A stretch of 64,000 nucleotides of DNA from Dankookia rubra (GCF_004355005.1 NZ_SMSJ01000002.1:186001-250000); one strand, 5' to 3'. Numbered from the stretch's first letter, positions 36,648 to 46,331 are shown. Numbers and translations are program-made. The notes: generated from the sequence alone by a model not told the origin.

Positions 36648-37864
36648 GCGGAGACGACCTCCTTCTCCGGCTCGGCCGGGCCGAGGTTGTCGCCGGCGAG
36701 GAAGCCGCGGATTCCGCGCAGCGCCTGACGGATGCGGTGGTTGTTCTCGACCAGCGCGATCCGGACATGGCCGTCGCCATGCTCACCGAAGCCGAGGCCC
36801 GGGGCGACCGCCACCTTGGCCCGAGCCAGCAGCAGCTTGCTGAACTCGACGCTGCCGAGATGGCGGAACTTCTCCGGCACCGGCGCCCAGATGAACATCG
36901 AGCCCTCCGGCGAGGGCACGTTCCAGCCGGCGGCATGCAGCCCCTTCACCAGCAGGTCGCGGCGTTCCTTGTAGAGCACCCGCATCTCGGCGACCGAATC
37001 CTGCGGCCCGTTCAGCGCCGCGGCGGCGGCGATCTGAATCGGCGCGAAGGCGCCGTAGTCGAGATAGGACTTCACCCGGGTCAGAGCGCCGATCAGGCGT
37101 TCATTGCCGGCGGCGAAGCCCATGCGCCAGCCCGGCATGTTGTAGGTCTTGGAGAGCGAGGTAAACTCGACCGTCACGTCCCGGGCACCCTCGACCTGCA
37201 GGACGGAGGGCGGCGGCGTGGCGCCGAAATAAAGCTCGGCATAGGCGAGGTCCGACAAAATGAAGAGCTCGTGCCGGCGGCAGAGCGCGACCAGTTCCCG
37301 GTAGAACTCGATCGATGCCAGATGCGCGGTCGGGTTCGAGGGGAAGTTGACGATCACCGCGGTCGGCTTCGGCACCGAATGCCGCACCGCCCGGTCGATC
37401 GCCTGCAGCATCTCGTCATCCGGCGTGCAGGGCAGGCTGCGCGCGGTGGCGCCGGCGATGATGAAGCCGAACTGGTGGATCGGGTAGGACGGGTTGGGTA
37501 CCAGGATGGTATCGCCGGGGGAGGAGATGGCCTGGGCCAGGTTGGCCAGCCCCTCCTTCGAGCCCAGCGTCGCCACGACCTCGGTTTCCGCATTCAATTT
37601 TACCCCGAAGCGGCGGTCGTAGTAGCCGGCCAGCGCCTTCCGCAGGCCGGGGATGCCCTTGCTCATGGAATAGCGGTGGGTGCGCGGGTCCTGCACCGCC
37701 TCGATCAGCTTGGCGACGATGTGCGGAGGCGTCGGGCTGTCCGGGTTGCCCATGCCCAGGTCGACGATGTCCTCTGCCGCTGCCCGTGCCTTTGCCTTGG
37801 CCGCGTTCACCTCGGCGAACACGTAGGGCGGCAGGCGGCGGATGCGGTGGAATTCCTCGGTCAT
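36644..37864 (-). CDS. Class I/II aminotransferase, AlaC-like
   Basis: A 406-residue PLP enzyme from ATG 37864. Marks: VDLGMGNPDSPTPPHI (34-49), PNPSYPIHQFG, NFPSNPTAH and SLSKTYNMPGWRMGF with Schiff-base Lys239. The sequence pattern fits the AlaC/YfdZ group (glutamate-pyruvate type) that is commonly placed before hom in alphaproteobacteria; aspartate or LL-DAP activity cannot be ruled out. Stop overlaps the start of hom, so the two are translated together and probably serve amino-acid synthesis from the aspartate or alanine family. Confidence 0.9.
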   Translation of the reverse strand: MTEEFHRIRRLPPYVFAEVNAAKAKARAAAEDIVDLGMGNPDSPTPPHIVAKLIEAVQDPRTHRYSMSKGIPGLRKALAGYYDRRFGVKLNAETEVVATLGSKEGLANLAQAISSPGDTILVPNPSYPIHQFGFIIAGATARSLPCTPDDEMLQAIDRAVRHSVPKPTAVIVNFPSNPTAHLASIEFYRELVALCRRHELFILSDLAYAELYFGATPPPSVLQVEGARDVTVEFTSLSKTYNMPGWRMGFAAGNERLIGALTRVKSYLDYGAFAPIQIAAAAALNGPQDSVAEMRVLYKERRDLLVKGLHAAGWNVPSPEGSMFIWAPVPEKFRHLGSVEFSKLLLARAKVAVAPGLGFGEHGDGHVRIALVENNHRIRQALRGIRGFLAGDNLGPAEPEKEVVSA

Positions 37865-37975
37865 CGACTTGGGTCCGTGCGGTGGGCCCACGCCGTCTTG
37901 CGGCGCGGCCCGCCGGTATAGAGCCGATCGCCCGGCAAAGTCAGCGCCCCGCTGCCCTTGCCGCGAAAAACCGCG

Positions 37976-38521
37976 CTAGCGAGGCAGCGGCGGCGGGCCG
38001 AGCAGGTCCGGCGGCGGCGCCGCGGGCGCCTCGGCCGGCATCTCCGGCAGGGCGGGCGACGGCGCGGCGGGGACGGCGGTCCCCTCCTGCAGGACGCGCG
38101 GGCGCGGCGGCGCCTCGGTCCAGGGAATCGTCGGCGCCGCGGCCAGGGCGGCACGGCCCGGCGGCGCGGCGGGCATGGTCGGGTTCCCGGCGTTGGCCCC
38201 GCCCGGCGCGCCTGGCACCGTCACGCTGCGCAGGACCAGCGGGTCGCGCGATCGGGCGCGGTCCTGGGCCAGGCCCTCGGTCACCGCTTGGCGGAACTCC
38301 GGGGAGGGCCGTTCCGGCCGCGGCGGAATGCTGGCCAGGCTCGGGAAAGGGTGGTCCATGCCGGGTGGCACCGGGCGGTTGGCATCGGCCTTGCCAGAGA
38401 TCCGGTCGTAGATGACGACGGGGTTCACCTCGTCAGGCACCGAGCAGCCCGCAGCGAGCAGGCCGACCAGCAGACCCGCCGCCGAACGCCCCGCCTGGAA
38501 CCCGCGCCGCCCGTCCCGCAT
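37976..38521 (-). CDS. Proline-rich lipoprotein, unknown function
   Basis: A 181-residue protein with a lipoprotein signal ending LLVGLLAAGC (lipobox AAGC, Cys26). The first mature part (VPDEVNPVVIYDRISGKAD) looks structured, then a Pro/Ala-rich region to the end (PAEAPAAPPPDLLGPPPLPR) with no fold visible. The start ATG 38521 follows a GGGCAAG stretch. It lies 111 bases upstream of the AlaC-like gene on the same strand and is divergent from phaC. An envelope role such as a periplasm-spanning linker is possible, but unproven. Confidence 0.7.
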   Translation of the reverse strand: MRDGRRGFQAGRSAAGLLVGLLAAGCSVPDEVNPVVIYDRISGKADANRPVPPGMDHPFPSLASIPPRPERPSPEFRQAVTEGLAQDRARSRDPLVLRSVTVPGAPGGANAGNPTMPAAPPGRAALAAAPTIPWTEAPPRPRVLQEGTAVPAAPSPALPEMPAEAPAAPPPDLLGPPPLPR

Positions 38522-38746
38522 CTTGCCCGCGCCTCGCAACCCGCGCAGCAGGTTAGGGCAAAACCGTCGTGGCGGGAATGCGTGGCGGAGCCGACCCACT
38601 TTCCGGCCGCGCAGCGGGCATGGACAAAACCCGGACACGGGGCAATGGACGGTCGAAACCCTCCGGCGCGACTTATTGCGATTCGTCACAGGACCATAAA
38701 GGGTGCCAGGCTGGAGCGATCGCGCGCCGACGCGGTAGGATAGGTC

Positions 38747-40549
38747 ATGGATCAGGAAAAGACGCCCGACCACCCGCAGTTCCGGCTGCCCGACCCGGCG
38801 CTGGTGACTCGCACCATGTCGGAGGTGGCGGAGCGCGGGCAGCGGATCGTCACCGACTTCCTGAAGCGCCAAGCCGAGTCCGATTCCACCCCCGACCCGC
38901 TGAACATCGGCGGCGCCTTTCTCGACATGACCGCCCGGCTGATGGCCAACCCGGCCCGGCTGATGCAGGCGCAGCTGGGCTTCTGGCAGGACTACCTGAC
39001 GCTCTGGCAGAACACCGCGCGGCGGATGATGGGCGCCGAGACCCCTCCGGTGATCGCCGAGGACCCGCGCGACCGCCGCTTCAAGGACGAGGCCTGGCGG
39101 GAGAACGAGGTCTTCGACTTCATCAAGCAGTCCTACCTGCTGAGCGCGCGCTATTTCCAGACCGTGGTCGGGGGGGTCGAGGGCCTCGACCCCAAATCGG
39201 CGCAGAAGGTCGATTTCTACACGCGGCAGTTCGTCGATGCGATGAGCCCGTCCAACTTCCTGCTGACCAACCCGGAGGTGCTGCGCCGCACCGCCGAGAC
39301 CGGCGGCGAGAACCTGCTGAAGGGCCTGTCGCACCTGCTGGCCGACCTCGAGCGCGGCAAGGGCAGGCTGCGCATCCGCATGTCGGACGACAGCAAATTC
39401 CGGGTCGGCGAGAACATCGCGGTGACGCCTGGCAAGGTCGTCTACCAGAACGACCTGATGCAGCTGATCCAGTATGCGCCGACCACGCCCACGGTGCTGA
39501 AGCGGCCGCTGCTGATCCTGCCGCCCTGGATCAACAAATTCTACATCCTCGACCTCAGGCCGCGGAATTCCTTCATCCGCTGGGCGGTGGACCAGGGGCA
39601 CACGGTCTTCGTCACCTCATGGGTCAACCCCGATGCGACGCTCGCCGAGAAGGGTTTCGAGGACTACATGCAGGAGGGCATCTACGACGCCCTCACGGCG
39701 ATCGAGCAGGCAACCGGCGAGAACCAGGTGAACGCCATCGGCTATTGCCTGGGCGGCACGCTGCTCGCGACGACGCTGGCGCACATGGCGGCGAAGGGCG
39801 ACACCCGCATCACGTCGGCCACCTACTTCGTCACCATGACCGATTTCGCGGAGGCCGGGGAGCTCGGCGTCTTCATCGACGAGGAGCAGCTGCACTGCCT
39901 CGAGGAGCGGATGCAGAAGCACGGCTACCTCGAAGGCCGCGAGATGGCGACGACCTTCAACATGCTCCGCGCCAACGACCTGATCTGGTCCTTCGTGGTG
40001 AACAACTACCTGTTGGGACAGGAGCCCTTCCCCTTCGACCTGCTGTACTGGAACGACGACAGCACGCGCATGCCGGCCCGGATGCACAGCTACTACCTGC
40101 GCCACATGTACCAGCAGAACGACCTGGTGAAGCCGGGGGCACTGGAGCTGCTCGGCGAGGCGGTCGACCTGCGCAGGATCAAGGTGCCGAGCTACCTGAT
40201 CTCGACGCGGGAGGATCATATCGCGCCCTGGAAGAGCACCTACCGCGCGACGCAGATCTATGCCGGGCCGGTGCGCTTCGTCCTTGCCGCCAGCGGCCAC
40301 ATCGCCGGCGTGGTGAACCCGCCCGACAGCGGCAAGTACAGCCACTGGGTGAACGAGTCCCTGCCGCCCGATCCGGAGGACTGGTTCAAGGGGGCCACCG
40401 AATTGGCCGGCTCCTGGTGGCCGGACTGGCACCGCTGGGTCACCGCGCTGAACAAGGACCAGATTCCGGCCCGGGTGCCGGGCACCGGCAAGCTGCCGGC
40501 GATCGAGGATGCGCCAGGCAGCTACGTGAAGGTGATGGCGACCGACTGA
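38747..40549 (+). CDS. phaC: Class I poly(3-hydroxyalkanoate) synthase
   Basis: A 600-residue polymerase that builds PHA from hydroxyacyl-CoA at granule surfaces. N-terminal family block ENEVFDFIKQSYLLSARYF, then the alpha/beta-hydrolase core PLLILPPWINKFYILDLRP (254-272), SWVNPDATLA, the lipase-like box GYCLGG (332-337) with nucleophile Cys334, STREDHIAPW with catalytic Asp and AASGHIAGVVNPP with His. Length is typical for class I. AGGA precedes the ATG. No phaA, phaB, phasin or phaR neighbour lies in the window. Confidence 0.96.
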   Translation: MDQEKTPDHPQFRLPDPALVTRTMSEVAERGQRIVTDFLKRQAESDSTPDPLNIGGAFLDMTARLMANPARLMQAQLGFWQDYLTLWQNTARRMMGAETPPVIAEDPRDRRFKDEAWRENEVFDFIKQSYLLSARYFQTVVGGVEGLDPKSAQKVDFYTRQFVDAMSPSNFLLTNPEVLRRTAETGGENLLKGLSHLLADLERGKGRLRIRMSDDSKFRVGENIAVTPGKVVYQNDLMQLIQYAPTTPTVLKRPLLILPPWINKFYILDLRPRNSFIRWAVDQGHTVFVTSWVNPDATLAEKGFEDYMQEGIYDALTAIEQATGENQVNAIGYCLGGTLLATTLAHMAAKGDTRITSATYFVTMTDFAEAGELGVFIDEEQLHCLEERMQKHGYLEGREMATTFNMLRANDLIWSFVVNNYLLGQEPFPFDLLYWNDDSTRMPARMHSYYLRHMYQQNDLVKPGALELLGEAVDLRRIKVPSYLISTREDHIAPWKSTYRATQIYAGPVRFVLAASGHIAGVVNPPDSGKYSHWVNESLPPDPEDWFKGATELAGSWWPDWHRWVTALNKDQIPARVPGTGKLPAIEDAPGSYVKVMATD

Positions 40550-40622
40550 CGCGCGCCCATGATTGCGGCGTCGCAGGGCGTCGAGGTCTGCAGCGACTCG
40601 CCCGGCCCGCGCCCAGCCGGTG

Positions 40623-41255
40623 TCAGTAGCCGACGCCGGTATTGCCGCCGAGGCCGAAGGTGGTGATGAGGTTGCCACTGGCATCCACCGGCCGAACACC
40701 GAGCCAGCGCCCCTCGGCATCCAGCCGCGCCACCTCCCGCTGCACCATGGCGCTCGCGTTGTCCGCCTGCGGCAGGGGGCCGAGCTCGCCGAGCCGGGCG
40801 ACGCTGCGCGCCCCCCCGGGACGGAAGGTCGGCGCCGGCAGGGCGCGCGCGGCCCGCGCCTGGTCGCCCGCCCGCAGGGCGGCGGCCGCCGCCAGCAGCG
40901 CCGGCACCACCACCTCGGGCGTCGCGTCCTCGTCGGTGCCGAGCGCATCGCGCAGCTCCTGCCGGGCCAGCAGCAGCTCCCGCCGCACGCCTTCGGGGAT
41001 CGGCGCGTAACGCGGGTCGCGCGGGATGGCGGCCGTGATGAATTCGAGCTGCGCCGCGGCCTGCGCCGCCGCGGCCGGGCGGCCCGCCAGGCCGCGTGCA
41101 CGGTCAGCGAAGGCAGGCGCCATCGCTTCGATCGATCCGCGCACGCCATCGGCGCTGCCGGGCGCAAGCGCCGCGGTGGGGAGGGCAGGCGGCGCCTGCT
41201 TCATCTCGGCGCAGCCGGCAGCTAGCACGAGGAGGAACAGGGCGCCGCGCCGCAT
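40623..41255 (-). CDS. Lipoprotein of unknown function, paralogue 2
   Basis: A 210-residue protein with lipobox LAAGC (Cys15). The mature part aligns by eye with the gene just upstream: both have GRPA-A-A-A-A-Q(L/M)E(F/Y), IP..PR(Y/F), a RRE-LL-AR-E-R-ALG helix, A-L-A-A-LRAG/ALQAG and P-FRPGG/VFPQGG blocks. Predicted as mostly helical. It continues beyond the paralogue with AEGRWLGVRPVDASGNLITTFG at the end. Its ATG overlaps the upstream stop (TGATG), so the two are co-translated. Confidence 0.75.
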   Translation of the reverse strand: MRRGALFLLVLAAGCAEMKQAPPALPTAALAPGSADGVRGSIEAMAPAFADRARGLAGRPAAAAQAAAQLEFITAAIPRDPRYAPIPEGVRRELLLARQELRDALGTDEDATPEVVVPALLAAAAALRAGDQARAARALPAPTFRPGGARSVARLGELGPLPQADNASAMVQREVARLDAEGRWLGVRPVDASGNLITTFGLGGNTGVGY

Positions 41256-41815
41256 CAGAATCGCCCACGGTTGGCTTCGCTGCGCTGCAGCGTCTGCGAG
41301 GCAGTCACTGCCGCGTCGTTGGTCAATGGCAGGCGGGGCAGCGAGGCGAGGCGGAGCAGCGTGGTCTGCCCGCCCTGCGGGAAGACATTCGCCGGCAACG
41401 CCGCTGCTGCGGCGTCCCGCTGCCCCGCCTGCAGCGCCCGGGAGGCGGCGTAGAGCGATTCGATCACCGCCTGGGGCGGCTGCTCCGCCGGGATGCCGAG
41501 CGCGCCACGCCATTCGCGCCGCGCCGCGGCGAACTGGCTGCCGGCGGTGGGCGAGATGCCGGGGAAGCGGGGGTTGTCCGGGATCTGAACCGCCAGGTAT
41601 TCCATCTGTGCCACCGCGCGCGCCGCCTCCGCGGGACGGCCGGCGAGTTGCTGCGGCGCGCCGAAAACGACCGAGGTATTGGCCGCGGCACTCCGCAGCG
41701 GGTCTCCCGCGCCGAGGATCGCATCGGCCGGCAGGCTGGCAGTGACCTGCGGCGGCTGCGGCCCACAGGCCGCCACGGCCAGAAGAAGGGCCAGCGGCAG
41801 GAAAGCCTTGCTCAT
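41255..41815 (-). CDS. Lipoprotein of unknown function, paralogue 1
   Basis: A 186-residue protein starting at ATG 41815 with signal MSKAFLPLALLLAVAACG and lipobox VAAC. The mature region has GRPAEAARAVAQMEYLAVQIP, FAAARREWRGALGIPAEQPPQAV and an Ala-rich helix ending NVFPQGGQTTLLRL. It is clearly related to the following gene, so this is a tandem duplication, about 100 bases from the next gene upstream. I recognise no named family. An outer-membrane association is suggested by the signal; residue +2 is Gly, not Asp. Confidence 0.75.
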   Translation of the reverse strand: MSKAFLPLALLLAVAACGPQPPQVTASLPADAILGAGDPLRSAAANTSVVFGAPQQLAGRPAEAARAVAQMEYLAVQIPDNPRFPGISPTAGSQFAAARREWRGALGIPAEQPPQAVIESLYAASRALQAGQRDAAAAALPANVFPQGGQTTLLRLASLPRLPLTNDAAVTASQTLQRSEANRGRF

Positions 41816-41970
41816 GCGCGAAGTCTCCATGGTTCGTGGCGGCGAGCAATGGCTCTCCCGGTTGACACAACCGCTAGTCGAAACGCACTGACACCCGATC
41901 GCATCATGCGACCTTCTGGAACCCGACATATTTGCCGACGCTTTAACGTGTCACCGCGCAATTGATGCGG

Positions 41971-42948
41971 TCAATAGCAGCCCGCCAGCCGCGCGCGGGT
42001 TCGCAGCAGCGCCAGCACGGTGCGGCAGGTCGGTGCCGGCACCTCGGTGATCCCGGCCAGCTCGACGACGCTGCCGAGCAGCGCATCGACCTCCATCGGC
42101 CGGCCGCGCTCAAGGTCCTGCAACATGGAGGTCTTGTGCGCGCCTACCTCGGCGGCGCCGGCGATCCGCTTGTCGACATCGATGGCGAAGCGGACGCCGA
42201 GCGACTCGGCCACGGCCTGCGCTTCCAGCATCATCTGCCGGCAGACCGCGCGCAGCTCGGCATCGCCGGTGATGACGTCGAGCGTCGCGGTGGTCAGTGC
42301 GCTCAGCGGGTTGAAGGCCAGGTTGCCCCAGAGCTTGACCCAGATCTCGTCGCGGATCTTCGGCCGCACCGGCGCCTTGAAGCCGGCCGCGGACAGCGCC
42401 GCCGACAACGCCATGGCGCGATCCGAGCGGCTGCCGTCCGGCTCGCCCAACGTGAAACGGTCGCCGTAGGTGTGCTCGATGACGCCGGGTTCGGACACCT
42501 CGGCGGCGGGGTAGATGATGCAGCCGAGCACCTTCTCCGGCGGCAGCAGCCGGCCGACCTCGCCGGTCGGGTCGACGCTCTCGACGCGGCGGCCCTCATA
42601 CGGGCCGGCGAGCTTATAGAAATACCACCACGGCACGCCGTTGACCGCCGAGACGATCGTCGTCCCCTCCCCGATCAGCGGCTGCATCTGCGCCGCCGCT
42701 CCGGCCAGCGCAGGGGCTTTCAGGGTGATGACGACATAATCCTGGCGGCCGGCCTCGGCGGCAGACGCCACACAGCGAGGACGCACCACCGTTTCCTGAC
42801 CGTCCGAGATCAGCTTCAGGCCATTGGCCTGCATCGCCGCGAGGTGCGGGCCGCGGGCAATGACGGTGACCTCGGTCTCTCCCTTGGCTGCAAGCCTGGC
42901 TGCCATGAGCCCGCCGATCGCACCGGCACCGAAGACGCAGATCTTCAT
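41971..42948 (-). CDS. 2-dehydropantoate 2-reductase family protein
   Basis: A 325-residue NADPH-dependent enzyme. Rossmann start MKICVFGAGAIGGLMAARLA (1-20), then VITLKAPAL, NGVPWWYF and the catalytic Lys in KLWGNLAFNPLSALT (KxxxN pattern Lys-Leu-Trp-Gly-Asn). Length is normal for PanE/ApbA. It could be the pantothenate enzyme or a related 2-oxoacid reductase; the position 70 bases after an acyl-CoA ligase on the same strand points to a catabolic paralogue rather than panE. The start ATG is preceded by weak pairing sequence only. Confidence 0.85.
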   Translation of the reverse strand: MKICVFGAGAIGGLMAARLAAKGETEVTVIARGPHLAAMQANGLKLISDGQETVVRPRCVASAAEAGRQDYVVITLKAPALAGAAAQMQPLIGEGTTIVSAVNGVPWWYFYKLAGPYEGRRVESVDPTGEVGRLLPPEKVLGCIIYPAAEVSEPGVIEHTYGDRFTLGEPDGSRSDRAMALSAALSAAGFKAPVRPKIRDEIWVKLWGNLAFNPLSALTTATLDVITGDAELRAVCRQMMLEAQAVAESLGVRFAIDVDKRIAGAAEVGAHKTSMLQDLERGRPMEVDALLGSVVELAGITEVPAPTCRTVLALLRTRARLAGCY

Positions 42949-43018
42949 GACTGGGCTTTCCGATTCACGCTACGCTCCTCGCTTCACTGCGGTGCCCCGC
43001 GATCGGAGCGCCGCACCC

Positions 43019-44533
43019 TCAGGCCGTGATGCCGAGCTTCTCAGCCAGGCCGATCCGCATCAGCTTGCCGGTCGCGCCCTTCGGGATCTCGTCGAGGAAG
43101 ATGACCTTTCGCGGCACCTTGAAGTCGGCCAGGTGCTTCGCCGCGAAGTCGCGCAGTTCGCGGTCGGTGACCGTCATGCCCTCTCGCAGTACCACCGCGG
43201 CGCCGACCTCCTCGCCCAGCATTGGGTGCGGGATGCCGAAGGTGAGCGCCTGCGCGACCGCAGGATGCTCGGACAGCACGCCGTCCACTTCCAGCGGGGA
43301 CACCTGCTCGCCGCCGCGCTTGATCAGCTCCTTGAGACGCCCCGTCAGCATCAGGTAGCCGTCGCGGTCGAACATGCCCTGGTCGCCAGTGCGGAACCAG
43401 CCCTTGGTGAAGGCCTTGGCATTCGCCTCCGGATTGGCCTCGTAGCCCTTGGTGACGTTCGGGCCGCGGATGACGACCTCGCCGATCGAGCCCTGCGGCA
43501 GGAGGTCGCCGTCGTCGTCCATGATGGCGACCTCGGGCCCCGCCGGCAGGCCGACGATGCCGGGCTTCTGCGCGCCGGGCGGCAGCGGGTTGCTGCACAT
43601 CTGGTGGCTGGCCTCGGTCATGCCGTAGCTCTCGATCACCGGGGCGGAGAAGACCGTCGACAGGTCCTTCATTGCCTGCGCCGGCAGCGAGGCCGAGGAG
43701 GACCGGATGAAGCGCAGCGGCGCGCGGGCGATGATCTCGGCATTGCGCTCGGCCCGCGCCAGGATGGTCTGGTGCATCGTCGGCACCGCCGTGTACCAGC
43801 TGGGACGCTCGGCATCGAGCAGCGCGAAGAAGCGCAGTGCGTTGAAGCCCGGCGTGCAGATCACCGCGCCGCCGCCGGCCAGCGAGGCGAGCGTCGCCGC
43901 CATCAGCCCGTGGATATGGAACAACGGCATGACGTTGAGGCAGGCATCGTCCTGGCCCAGCCGGAGCGTCCGGGCGATGTTGCCGGCCGAGGCCGTGACG
44001 TTGGTATGGGTCAGCGGCACGATCTTCGGCCGCGCCGTGGTGCCGGAGGTGTGCAGCACCAGCGCCACGTCGTCCGGCCCGGCCTGGCCCGGCTGCGCCG
44101 TGCTGCCCTTGCTGCCGCCCGACAGGCTGAAGTCGCCCGCCGTCTCGCCCGGTACCAGCTCGACCACCGGCACGCCGAGCCGCTGCGCCACCGCGCGGGC
44201 GGGCGTCTCCCAGCCCTGCAGCGCGATCAGGGCCTTGGCCTTCAGGTCGGTCAGGTAGAACTCGAACTCCTCGTCCTTATAGGCGGGGTTCAGCGGGGCG
44301 GTGGTGGCGCCGCAGGCGATGGCGACGAAGGCAGCCGCCATTTCCGGCCCGTTCGGCAGCACGATCGCCACCCGGTCGCCGCGGCCGATGCCGATCCCGT
44401 TCAGCCCGGCCACCGTTCGCTCCGCCAAGGCGCGCAACCCAGCATAGCTGAGCGAGGGGCGCTCCGGCGCGCGGATGGCGGGGCGGTCGGCTGCGCCGGC
44501 GGCGAGCAGGGCGGCGATGGTGCTGGCGGTCAT
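43019..44533 (-). CDS. Acyl-CoA/carboxylate-CoA ligase (ANL superfamily)
   Basis: A 504-residue adenylate-forming enzyme starting at ATG 44533 with GGGGAAAG upstream. ANL motifs: LHTSGTTARPKIVPLTHTN (P-loop), IESYGMTEASHQM, GWFRTGDQG, DGYLMLTGRLKELIKRGGEQVSP and the catalytic Lys in GATGKLMR. The sequence style is close to the oxalate-CoA ligase/short-chain group (MTEASHQMCSNPLPP), but substrate choice is not certain. It is divergent from a tripartite tricarboxylate transporter, suggesting that the imported acid is activated here (inference). Confidence 0.88.
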   Translation of the reverse strand: MTASTIAALLAAGAADRPAIRAPERPSLSYAGLRALAERTVAGLNGIGIGRGDRVAIVLPNGPEMAAAFVAIACGATTAPLNPAYKDEEFEFYLTDLKAKALIALQGWETPARAVAQRLGVPVVELVPGETAGDFSLSGGSKGSTAQPGQAGPDDVALVLHTSGTTARPKIVPLTHTNVTASAGNIARTLRLGQDDACLNVMPLFHIHGLMAATLASLAGGGAVICTPGFNALRFFALLDAERPSWYTAVPTMHQTILARAERNAEIIARAPLRFIRSSSASLPAQAMKDLSTVFSAPVIESYGMTEASHQMCSNPLPPGAQKPGIVGLPAGPEVAIMDDDGDLLPQGSIGEVVIRGPNVTKGYEANPEANAKAFTKGWFRTGDQGMFDRDGYLMLTGRLKELIKRGGEQVSPLEVDGVLSEHPAVAQALTFGIPHPMLGEEVGAAVVLREGMTVTDRELRDFAAKHLADFKVPRKVIFLDEIPKGATGKLMRIGLAEKLGITA

Positions 44534-44764
44534 GGCAATCTTTCCCCTCGGCGGGCCTCGGCGGCGCTCCTGTGCATCAGCCGCCCGGCGACGGCAAGAG
44601 CGCAGCGCCCGGACGTCGCGCGACCAAACACGAAATTTTCGGCACGTTTTACACGCTTTTCGTTGCTTTACCTGACTTTCGGTCCGAGTCCGGGGCAACG
44701 CCGCGGCGCAGCGCGTGTTCGGCGACATAGTTCTGCGCCTCAAGACCTGCCGGGAAAAAGTGGA

Positions 44765-45775
44765 ATGAAGTTGGGTACGAGCCGTCGTTCGGTGCTTCTG
44801 GGGGCAGCCATGGCCCCCGCCATCCTGGCTCCAGGCGCCCGGGCGCAGCGGGGCTGGGAGCCGATGCGACCGGTTCAGTTCATCATCCCCGCCGGCACCG
44901 GCGGTGGCGCCGACCAGATGGCACGCGTCATCCAGGGCATCGTCTCCAAGCACGGCCTGATGAAGCAGCCGATGGTGGTGGTGAACAAGGCCGGCGGCGC
45001 CGGTGCCGAGGGCTTCCTCGAGGCCAAGGGTGCCCGCGGCAACCCGCATATGCTGGTGATCACCTTGTCCAACCTCTTCGCGACGCCGCTGGCGACCGGC
45101 GTGCCGTTCAACTGGAAGGACCTCACCCCCGTCACCATGATGGCGCTCGATGAGTTCGTGCTCTGGGTGAAGGCGGACTCGCCCTGGAAGACGGTCGCGG
45201 ACGTGATCGCCGCGGCGAAGGACCAACGGCTCAAGCTTGGCGGCACCGGCTCGAAGCAGGAAGACCAGATCATCGCCGCCGCCATCACCAAGTCCAGCGG
45301 GGCGCCCTTCACCTATGTCCCGTTCCGCGGCGGCGGGGAGGTCGCGGTACAGCTGGTCGGCGGGCATATCGACGCCACCGTCAACAACCCGATCGAGGCG
45401 GTGACGCATTGGCGCTCCGGCGCGCTGCGGCCGCTCTGCGTCTTCGACGACAAGCGCCTGGCCGGCACCGAGAAGATGACGGACACCCAGTCCTGGTCCG
45501 ACATCCCGACCTGCAAGGAGCAGGGCCTTGATGTCGACTACTTGATGCTGCGCGGGATCTTCATGCCGGCCGGCGTGAAGCCTGAGCAGGTCGCCTTCTA
45601 CGAAGGGCTCATGGCCAAGGTGCGCGAGACGCCGGAGTGGAAGGAGCTGATCCAGCAGGGCGCCTTCAACACCACGACCCTGACGGGCGATGCCTTCCGT
45701 GCCTGGCTGACCAAGGAAGACGAGCGCCACAAGACGCTGATGCAGGAAGCCGGCTTCCTGGCCCAGCCTTCGTAG
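44765..45775 (+). CDS. tctC: TTT-family solute-binding protein (Bug/TctC)
   Basis: A 336-residue periplasmic receptor. A short Arg-containing signal (SRRSVLLGAAMAPAILAPGARA) precedes the Bug fold: PVQFIIPAGTGGGADQMARVI (33-53 approximately), VVNKAGGAGAEGFLEAKG, TPVTMMALDEFVLWVKADSPWKTVADVI and FTYVPFRGGGEVAVQLVGGHIDATV. The extra SRRSVL could allow TAT export. It precedes tctB by 25 bases and tctA, forming a complete system. Ligand would be a di- or tricarboxylate, not deducible here; the divergent CoA ligase suggests an acid that becomes a CoA ester. Confidence 0.93.
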   Translation: MKLGTSRRSVLLGAAMAPAILAPGARAQRGWEPMRPVQFIIPAGTGGGADQMARVIQGIVSKHGLMKQPMVVVNKAGGAGAEGFLEAKGARGNPHMLVITLSNLFATPLATGVPFNWKDLTPVTMMALDEFVLWVKADSPWKTVADVIAAAKDQRLKLGGTGSKQEDQIIAAAITKSSGAPFTYVPFRGGGEVAVQLVGGHIDATVNNPIEAVTHWRSGALRPLCVFDDKRLAGTEKMTDTQSWSDIPTCKEQGLDVDYLMLRGIFMPAGVKPEQVAFYEGLMAKVRETPEWKELIQQGAFNTTTLTGDAFRAWLTKEDERHKTLMQEAGFLAQPS

Positions 45776-45800
45776 TCGACGATCAAGGGGAATACCGCAG

Positions 45801-46331
45801 ATGAGCACCACGACCCTCGAGATGGCCCCGGTCGTCCGCAGCACCGCGCAGGGCATCACCCGCAACGCCATGGAAGTCGCCACCTCCGTCACCCTCGCGC
45901 TGGTCGGCGCGGCGGCGATCTGGGACAGCGCCCGGATCGGTGCCGGCTGGGGCGCGGATGGCCCGCAATCCGGCTATTTCCCGTTCTGGCTGGGCATCAT
46001 CCTGGCCGGAACCAGCTTCGCCAACCTGCTGCCGATCCTGCGCGGCCGGGGCGAGCACGCCGGCAAGATGTTCGTGACCTGGCCGCAGCTGCGGCTGGTG
46101 CTGTCGGTGCTGATCCCGACCGTCTTCTATGTCGCGGCCATTCCGATCACCGGCCTCTATGTCGCCTCCGCCGTGCTGGTTGCCTATTTCATGATGAAGC
46201 TCGGCGACTTCACTTGGCGCAGCGCCGTGCCGGCCGGGCTCGCCACGGCGGTGGTCGCCTTCGCCACCTTCGAGATCTGGTTCCTGGTCGGCCTGCCCAA
46301 GGGTCCTCTCGAGGACATGCTCGGCTTCTGA
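45801..46331 (+). CDS. tctB: TTT transporter small permease subunit
   Basis: A 176-residue protein with four hydrophobic helices at about 21-40, 50-69, 92-113 and 137-160, the usual TctB size and pattern (SGYFPFWLGIILAG). AAGGGG lies about eight bases ahead of the ATG. It lies between tctC and tctA. Confidence 0.9.
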   Translation: MSTTTLEMAPVVRSTAQGITRNAMEVATSVTLALVGAAAIWDSARIGAGWGADGPQSGYFPFWLGIILAGTSFANLLPILRGRGEHAGKMFVTWPQLRLVLSVLIPTVFYVAAIPITGLYVASAVLVAYFMMKLGDFTWRSAVPAGLATAVVAFATFEIWFLVGLPKGPLEDMLGF

